Of a stretch of 64,000 nucleotides of DNA, positions 57,563 to 64,000 are shown one piece after another (position 1 is the first letter of the stretch; each line of letters starts with the position of its first letter). A program made the translations under genes and the position numbers. The notes under the pieces were generated by a model. That model did no database searches. It was given only the letters and a program-made list of their open reading frames with translations, and was not told where the DNA came from. Origin of the DNA: Notamacropus eugenii (Eukaryota > Chordata > Mammalia > Diprotodontia > Macropodidae); assembly GCF_028372415.1 (NCBI RefSeq), contig NC_092878.1, forward strand, positions 135,918,750 through 135,982,749, given 5' to 3'.

Positions 57563-57837
57563 TGGCTCAACTCAATAACCTAGTGTTCAATAAATTTGAA
57601 AACGTAAATTACCTGAGCAAGGACATTATTTGACGAGAATTGCTAGGAAGACAAAAGCAATTTGGTAGAAATTAGTTTTTGATGTACAGTTTGCACTATA
57701 TACAGTAAATGCAAAATTTATGTGACCTGAATATTCAGGGTCATACCATAAAAGAAGAAATTGGAAAGCACCAGATCTGATATCTTTCATAGATCTTAAC
57801 CAAATATAGGCTTAGAGGCAATCACAAAAGATATGAT

Positions 57838-58065
57838 AGTTAACATTTATGCGGCCCTTTCAGTTTTGCCAAATGCTTTGCAGGCATTTTCTCATTTAGT
57901 GCTTACAACAACCCTGTGAACAATGTGCTGTCATTATCTCCATTTACAGATTGGGAAATGCAAGCAGAGAGAGGTTAAATGATATTGTCCAGGATCACAT
58001 AGCTTTTAAATGTCTGAAGCAGGATCCAAACTCAAGTCTTTCTGACTCCAGTCCAACGCAAGAAA
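57838..58065 (-). repeat. MIR-type SINE
   Basis: 'aacatttatgcggccctttc', 'aaatgctttgcaggcatttt', 'acaacaaccctgtgaacaat' and 'gcaggatccaaactcaagtc' are the inverted SINE in canonical order. Confidence 0.8.
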
Positions 58066-58177
58066 CTGAAAAGCTTTGGCATGAGCAAAAATTACTTAAT
58101 TAGGATAAGAAAAGAAGAGGTTGAGTGGAAAAACATTTTTGTATCAAGTTGCCCTGATAAAGTTCTGATGTTGAAAA

Positions 58178-58280
58178 TATACAAGGTTCCTCAAAGGCTC
58201 AGTGTAGTTTTAAAGTATTAAAGCTTAAGCTATGAAAGCTTTAAATTGGACTTTAACTTTTGGGACACCCTGTATAGGCA
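58178..58280. repeat. Mariner-like palindromic MITE
   Basis: The right half 'ttttgggacaccctgtatag' inverts to 'cagggtgtcccaaaag', imperfectly matching the left end 'caaggttcctcaaaggc'. Inner arms around 'ctttaaag/attaaagctt' also mirror one another. Size and ends fit a small mariner-derived MITE. Confidence 0.6.
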
Positions 58281-58354
58281 ACTAACAGAACTATATAAGT
58301 CTAAAAGCCACTTCTTAATAGGTGATAGTCAAAGCATATAAAGGAACATTTTTC

Positions 58355-61152
58355 AAAAGAATTATAGGGGGGCGGAGCCAAGATGGCGAAGTAGAAAGAC
58401 GCACATACACACAGCTCCGAACCCACAAACCACAGAACGGCTAAAGGGGACCAACCCAGGGCGAATTCTGCACCCAGAGACCACGGAATATTGGAGCGAG
58501 GGAGATTTCTGTTCTGGAGAGACCTCCAAACCTCTTGCGGGGGGTCCTTTGCGCCGTGGACTGGGCGCCGGGACCGGGAGCAGAGGGAAGCCCTGCCGCG
58601 GCAGCGACACCGTGAGGAAAAGATCCCAGCGGGCTACGGGGACGGGATCTCCAGCGGCGGCACAAGCCCCCCCACCAACAGGTGACTGATGGGGGTAGGT
58701 GAGAGAGTCTCTTTCGCGGGTCGAGAGGGGAGTGGGGTGCCCCCATGGCCCGGGCCCCCCCACCCAGGAGATAGAAGCTGAGAGGCGGCTGCAGACAGGG
58801 GCTCCCCAAGCGGGGGGGGGGGGGGGGAGCCTGGATCCATTGTGGAAGGTCTGTGCATAAACCCCCAGAGGGAAGTGAGCCAGAGAGGTGGCCCTGCCCC
58901 TGACCACCTGAACTTAATTCTCACACTGAATAGCAGCCCTGCCCCCGCCAAAAATCCTGAGGCGGGAAGCAGCATTTGAATCTCAGTTCCCAAACGTTGG
59001 TTGGGAGGACCAGGAGGCGAGGAGGGTGTGAGGAGAACATTCAGAGGTCAGGTCACTGGCTGGGGAGAATGCCCAGAAAAGGGAAAAGAGATAAAACTAT
59101 TGAAGGGTACTTTCTCAGAGAAAAGACACTTCCTCCCTTCCTTTCTGATGGGGAGGAACAATGCTTGCCATCAGGCAAAGACACAGAAATGGAGGATTCT
59201 GTGTCCCAGCCCACCCAATGGGCTCGGGCCATGGAAGAGCTCAAGAGGAATTTTGAAAATCAAGTTAGAGAGGTGGAGGAAAGACTGGGAAGAGAAATGA
59301 GAGGAATGAGGGAGAAGCATGAACAGCAGATCAGCTCCCTGCTAAAGGAGAACCAAAAAAATCTTGAAGAAATTGGCACCTTGAGAACTAGCCTAACCCA
59401 GTTGGCAAGGGAGGTGCAAGGGGCCAATGAGGAGAAGAATGCTTTCAAAAGCAGAATTAACCAAATGGAAAAGGAGATTCAAAAGCTCACTGAAGAAAAT
59501 AGATCTTTCAAAACTGGATTGGTACAGATGGACGCTAAGGACTTTATGAGAAAGATAGATATCACAGAACATAGCGTGCAGATTCGAAAAATGGAAGATA
59601 ATGTGAAATATCTTATTGGAAAAACAACTGACCTGGAAAATAGAATCAGGAGAGACAATGTAAAAATTCTGGGACTACCTGAAAACCATGATCAGAAGAA
59701 GAGCCTAGACATCATCTTCCATGAAATTATCAAGGAAAACTGCCCTGAGATTCTAGAACCAGAGGGCAAAATAAATATTCAAGGAATCCACAGAACACCG
59801 CATGAAAGAGATCCAAAAAGAGAAACTCCTAGGAACATTGTGGCCAAATTCCAGAATTCCCAGGTGAAGGAGAAAATATTGCAAGCAGCTAGAAAGAAAC
59901 AATTCAAGTATTGTGGAAATACAATCAGGATAACACAAGATCTAGCTCCCTCTACATTAAGGGATCGAAGGGAATGGAATAGGATATTCCAGAAGTCAAA
60001 GGAACTAGGACTAAAACCAAGAATCACCTACCCAGCAAAACTGAGTATAATACTTCAGGAGAAAAATGGTCTTTCAATGAAATAGAGGATTTTCAAATTT
60101 TCCTGATGAAAAGACCAGAGCTAGAAAGAAAATTTCACTTTCTAACACAAGAATGAAGAGAACCATGAAAAGGTGAACAGCAAAGAGAAGTCATAAGAGA
60201 CTTACTAAAGTTGAACTGTTTACATTCCTACATGGAAAGACAATATTTGTAACTCTTGAAACATTTCAGTATCTGGGTACTGGGTGGGAGTACACACACA
60301 CACACATGCACACACACACACATACATAGAGACAGAGTGCACAGAGTGAATTGAAGAGGATGGGATCATATCTTAAAAAAAAAATGAAATCAAGCAGTGA
60401 GAGAGAAATATTGGGAGGAGAAAGGGAGAAGTTATATGGGGCAAATTATCTCTCATAAAAGAGGCAAGCAAAAGACTTATTAGTGGTGGGATAAAGAGGG
60501 GAGGCAAGAGAAAAACATGAGGTCTACTCTCATCACATTCCACTAAAGGAAAGAATATAATGCACACTCATTTTGATAGGAAAACCTATCTCATAATACA
60601 GGAGAGTGGGGGACAGGGGCACAAGCAGGTTGGGGGGGAGGATGGAGGGGAGGGCATGGGGAGGAAAATGCAATCCGAGGTCGACACTCATGGGGAGGGA
60701 AAGGACCATAAGAAAATAGAAGTAAAGGGGGACAGGATAGGATGGAGGGAAATATAGTTAGTCCTATACAACACAACTAGTATGGAAATCACTTGCAAAA
60801 CTAAACAGATTTGGCCTATATTGAATTGCTTGTCTTCCAAGGGGAAGGGTTGGGGAGGGAGGGAGCTAAAGAAGATGGAACTCAAAGTGTTAGGACCAAA
60901 TGTAATGTTCTTACCACTGGGTAACAAGAAATACAGGTTAAGGGGTCAAGAAAGCTATCTGGCCCTACAGGACAAAAGAGAAAACGGAGACATGGACAGG
61001 GAGAGAGGATAGAGGAGAGAGCAGATTGGTCACAGGGGCAATTAGAATGCTTGGGTTTGGGGGGGGAGGGGATAAAAGGGGAGAAAATTTGTAACCCAAA
61101 ATTTTGTGAAAATAAATGTTAAAAGTTAAATTAAAAAAAAAAAAGAATTATA
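58355..61152 (+). mobile_element. HAL1 copy 3, complete, with 12-bp TSD
   Basis: The element spans 58,367-61,140. The TSD is AAAAGAATTATA at 58,355-58,366 and 61,141-61,152; its A-rich left end makes the exact limit uncertain. It has the canonical 5' end 'ggggggcggagccaagatgg' and a GC-rich 5'UTR that includes a 16-G run at 58,812-58,827. ORF1, a 3'UTR with (CA)n at 60,291-60,326 and a short A tail follow. No ORF2. It interrupts an older L1-like sequence. Confidence 0.9.
59069..60085 (+). CDS. HAL1 copy 3 ORF1, open except for the last residues
   Basis: The frame opens upstream at 58,976, but the family start is the Met at 59,069 (MPRKGKRDKTIEGYF), giving 338 codons. The layout is as in copy 1: basic N-terminus, long coiled coil, RRM-like block (KILGLPEN) and C-terminal domain with GIHRTP, RREWNRIF and PRITYPAKLS. 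A run of five A near 60,062 replaces six A in copy 1. This shifts the frame after SIILQEKN and adds LSMK before a stop, removing about 23 C-terminal residues. Coding capacity for RNA binding could remain, but normal function is doubtful. There is no partner ORF2. Confidence 0.85.
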   Translation: MPRKGKRDKTIEGYFLREKTLPPFLSDGEEQCLPSGKDTEMEDSVSQPTQWARAMEELKRNFENQVREVEERLGREMRGMREKHEQQISSLLKENQKNLEEIGTLRTSLTQLAREVQGANEEKNAFKSRINQMEKEIQKLTEENRSFKTGLVQMDAKDFMRKIDITEHSVQIRKMEDNVKYLIGKTTDLENRIRRDNVKILGLPENHDQKKSLDIIFHEIIKENCPEILEPEGKINIQGIHRTPHERDPKRETPRNIVAKFQNSQVKEKILQAARKKQFKYCGNTIRITQDLAPSTLRDRREWNRIFQKSKELGLKPRITYPAKLSIILQEKNGLSMK

Positions 61153-62065
61153 AACTGTAATTAAGAATGTTTCAAATCACTAAGGATAGAAATTCAAGTC
61201 AAAATAACTCCAAAGTCCTACTGCTCACCAGACAAATTGACAAAGATGACAAAAAATGGGATTAATCCATGTTTGAGGGACTATGGAAAGATGAGGACAC
61301 TAACGTACAGTTAGTAGGTCCATGGATTTGTCTAACCGTCCTAGAGGAAAGCAGTTTGGAATTATGTGAAGAAAACAGTTAAAATGGCCATAACTTTTTG
61401 TCCAGATGTTCCACTCCAGACATACACCCCCAAAGAAGTAATGACCATATACATGGAGGTATTATAGAAGTAAGTCTTGTAGGACCAAAGAGTAGAAACA
61501 AAGTAGAGGCTTATCTGTTGATGAAGATGATGTATGTAAAGAAGGGTGGGAAGACTTATGAATGAACAGATGCAAAGTGAAATTACCAGAATCAGGAGAA
61601 CTATGTACCAATGTATGCATGTATGCAATGTATGCAAAAAACCAATGTATGCAATGGAAACAGTATAGATTAAGAACAACAATAAAACATTATCTGAATG
61701 TTATGAAACTGTAATGATCAAACTTGGTCCCAAAAAGAAATGTGAGAAGACACTTCCCTTCCTTCTTTGAATTGAGGGATTTTATGGGTGGCAACATTCA
61801 TGTCAGATTCTTTGATGTATTGGTTAGTTTTGCCTGACTCTTTTTTAAAATTCTTTGTTATGAAGAATTGTTGTTTGGGAATGGAGAAGAGGAAGGCTAC
61901 ATTTGGAAATGTAGATAGTGTAAAAACATAAATTAGCAATAACAACCTATTTTTTTAAAAAATGCAAATCTATAAAAGAATGCTCCAAATCACTAATAAT
62001 GGGAGAAATGTAAATCAAAACCACTTTGAAGTTTCACCACAACCAGGAAATTTGACAAAGGTGAC

Positions 62066-62190
62066 AAATAATAAATAAAGCATTTATTAAGTGCTTACTG
62101 TGTCCTGAGCATTCTGCTACATGCTAGGAATACAAATAGAAAAGTAAGCTAGTTCTTTCACAGAACTCGCATTCTAATGGAGACGACACA
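62066..62190 (-). repeat. L2-type tail
   Basis: 'aagcatttattaagtgctta', 'ctacatgctaggaatacaaa' and 'cagaactcgcattctaatgg' are the inverted L2 end. It lies directly 3' of the unknown minus-strand ORF and may have been its 3'UTR, since the tail brings an AATAAA. Confidence 0.7.
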
Positions 62191-62236
62191 AATAGAAGGT
62201 TTCAGCTGTAAGTCAGATGGAAAAGCCCCATAGTTC

Positions 62237-62554
62237 TTAGGGTACCAAGAACTTTCCTTGCTGAGTTTTCAGCAGGTGTGGCTGTAGCACCTGCAGGAGC
62301 AGTTGCCAGGCTGCATTTCCACAGGGATAGTTTCCCAGGATGATGGCTATAAGCACTGGGTTGGAAGTTTTGCTACTCCCAAGGCTTTTGGGTTTGGTCT
62401 TCTGGGCTATCTCCATCAGGGTCCGAGGGGAGATGGTGATGGTTTGACCTAGCTGGAATATGTTGCCTCCTGTCTCTCCTTTAGCATGTTTAGCTACTTC
62501 AGCTGCAAGAATGGGACCAGTCAGTGCTAGAGAGGTTGCAGATAGACAATGCAC
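62237..62554 (-). pseudogene. Unidentified retrocopy-like ORF, 105 codons
   Basis: An open minus-strand frame with protein-like composition, including AAEVAKHAKGETGGNIFQLG, SPRTLMEIAQKTKPKSLG and QLLLQVLQPHLLKTQQGK. It stops with TAA before an L2-tail segment that supplies AATAAA, and it splits L1-like sequence (61,965-62,065 and 62,546-62,575). The arrangement suggests an intronless copy of a host transcript that was 5'-truncated on insertion. The first codons overlap the L1 junction, so the Met at 62,554 is probably not original. I do not recognise the parent. A chance frame is possible. Confidence 0.35.
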
Positions 62555-62575
62555 TCTTGATAGAACTGTGAATTG

Positions 62576-64000
62576 GTCTAATCTTAAATCAAATTTTTAA
62601 ATTTTAATTATCCTCTTCCATGTTAGAGAGGCATTCCCAGGCCTTTTGAGAAACATTTTACCATCTCTTTTCTATCTGGAGCTGGCTAATCTAGTGCCTT
62701 TTGTGTTAATTCTGAGAGTATATTATTATGTATTGTATTATTATGTAGGGTCAGCAGTACCCTAAGCTCTTACTACTAGCCAGAAAGTGGAGATGGTAAA
62801 TGTATATGGTTATTGCTTTGTAATTCAATTTCAAATAGGCCTTGACAGTTTCCCGGTCAATAGATTTAGTTGTAAGCAAGAATGTTGCATGCGGGGTTCC
62901 TTGAGCATTTTTGGCAAATCCGGCAGTGTGTTATTTGGGATAGTTTTGTAACTTTACTAGAAATCTTAATGTTTCAAAGGCATTCCATTTTCTTACGTCT
63001 TTGGGACTTAGTGTGGTAATTTCTTTTTGTTTGTTTTGTTTAAATCTTTCATGCAGATTGCATTCTAATGATTGCCAAAGTTCTGGTGGTATTTTGTATG
63101 AAGGATGTTGTATTAAGATTATTCATCTAAAACTTTAAAAACCATAAGGATTAATTTTATCGATTTCTGGATTTTCTCATTGCTAGTTGGTGTACCTCAA
63201 CCCATGCTTATAAGTTATTTTAGACATATAGGAACCTAGACATATAAGCAACCCTCCTTCTCCTATTGTCCACCATGTTTTGATAGAAGTAAACACTGTT
63301 GCTTTTATCAGCTGTCTGGAAAATTTGTAAGTTGGGGGTGTTGTAAAGAGTTTTTGTAAACTAGTTAAGACCAATTATGATAGTAATATATATACACACA
63401 TACATACATCATTTTGAAAGATCTTAGGGAGTATTTCTTGTAAAATTGAAGTGAGTATTCATTCACTAATAGTTTCTCCCCTATTGAAATGATATATATG
63501 GTTTGTATAAGTTAAAACTTTAGATATTGGAAGCCTTGGTCCTCTCCCTTCCACTGTAGTTCTTTTCTTTTAGGAGTAGGGTCAAGAAAGAGCATATCAC
63601 TTCTGTGGTTGGAAAGTGTAGACCACAATAACCGTGTGTTTACAGGATTCCTTTCCAGGGTTCTGGCCAATACCTTTCAGGAGTTCCTTGGGAAAACTTG
63701 TGTAGCTGCTGTGTGGTGGGTCCCAGAAGGCTGCTTTGTGTATGTGATCTTGGGTCTGAAACTACTTCAACACCCAACCCATCTACTGCTGTTTTAGCTA
63801 ACTGAAAACCTAGATTAACTGATGAATACGCATGGAAGAGAATTATTTATTTATAATATTTTTCTATCCTCTTAAGTTACTAATTAACACTGGCCAACTT
63901 TTGTAGATACAAAAAATAAGTGGAGATTAAGTTACTCAAAGTCCTTGATTTGGGCTTGATAAATTGAATTTTTAAAAATGTTCACGGTGTAAAACTTACT
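62576..64000. other. Unassigned sequence to the window end
   Basis: AT-rich DNA without a recognised repeat, exon or RNA gene. Short frames at 63,183-63,374 and 63,609-63,797 show no domain. Presumed intronic or intergenic to the gene starting at 43.5 kb. Confidence 0.35.

Larger units (their letters stand above)
58080..62575 (+). mobile_element. Worn L1-like ORF2/3' pieces hosting several insertions
   Basis: Plus-strand L1-like segments lie at about 58,080-58,354, 61,153-61,960, 61,965-62,065 and 62,546-62,575. Examples are 'aagttgccctgataaagtt', 'caaatcactaaggatagaa', 'cagtttggaattatgtgaag', 'aatgaacagatgcaaagtga' and 'gctccaaatcactaataatg'. They probably represent at least two old L1 copies. 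The interruptions are a mariner-like MITE, HAL1 copy 3, and the L2-tail/unknown-ORF block at 62,066-62,545. Confidence 0.55.

Overview
The window looks like mammalian, most likely marsupial, nuclear DNA. It is AT-rich and dominated by interspersed repeats: three copies of an L1-derived, ORF2-less element of the half-L1 (HAL1) type, L1 3' fragments of the marsupial kind, L2 and L3/CR1 LINE remnants, RTE-type LINEs, CORE-SINE/MIR-type SINEs, hAT and Tigger DNA-transposon derivatives, and one solo ERV LTR. There is no bacterial-style gene layout. Most open reading frames are chance frames or fall inside repeats. Family names come from remembered family sequences, not a database search.

Layout. 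1-7.4 kb: mostly unassigned sequence with L2/MIR fragments and a (GGAA)n microsatellite. 7.4-13.4 kb: an old minus-strand L1 split by four later insertions, the largest being HAL1 copy 1 (minus), with an open ORF1 and a 16-bp target-site duplication (TSD). 14.06-17.34 kb: HAL1 copy 2 (plus), whose 15-bp TSD lies about 460 bp beyond its own A-rich end, so the insertion appears to carry a 3' transduction. 17.3-22.4 kb: mostly unassigned sequence. 22.46-23.07 kb: solo LTR with 6-bp TSD. 23.5-31 kb: L1, L2 and hAT fragments and a nearly full-length minus-strand RTE-like LINE. 31.5-32.35 kb: internally deleted Tigger1-like element. 33-42 kb: simple repeats, SINEs, L2 and unassigned DNA.

42.29-43.76 kb is a CpG island, the one convincing host-gene landmark. 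It holds a TATA box, GC and CCAAT boxes, and a plus-strand first exon ending ATGG|GTGAGT at 43,584. The first intron opens with a long polypyrimidine tract containing a 52/60-bp minisatellite. No later exon could be recognised in the remaining 20 kb, and the gene is unidentified. 48.8-52.8 kb: a plus-strand RTE LINE interrupted by a short RTE derivative and an L1 fragment. 53.6-55.9 kb: a long L2. 56.4-57.6 kb: L3/CR1. 58.1-62.6 kb: L1 pieces hosting a mariner-like MITE, HAL1 copy 3 and an unidentified retrocopy-like ORF.

The most notable signals are the HAL1 transduction, the head-to-head HAL1 pair, the RTE derivative joining a LINE 5'UTR to what looks like a LINE tail, and the intron-1 minisatellite next to the CpG-island promoter.
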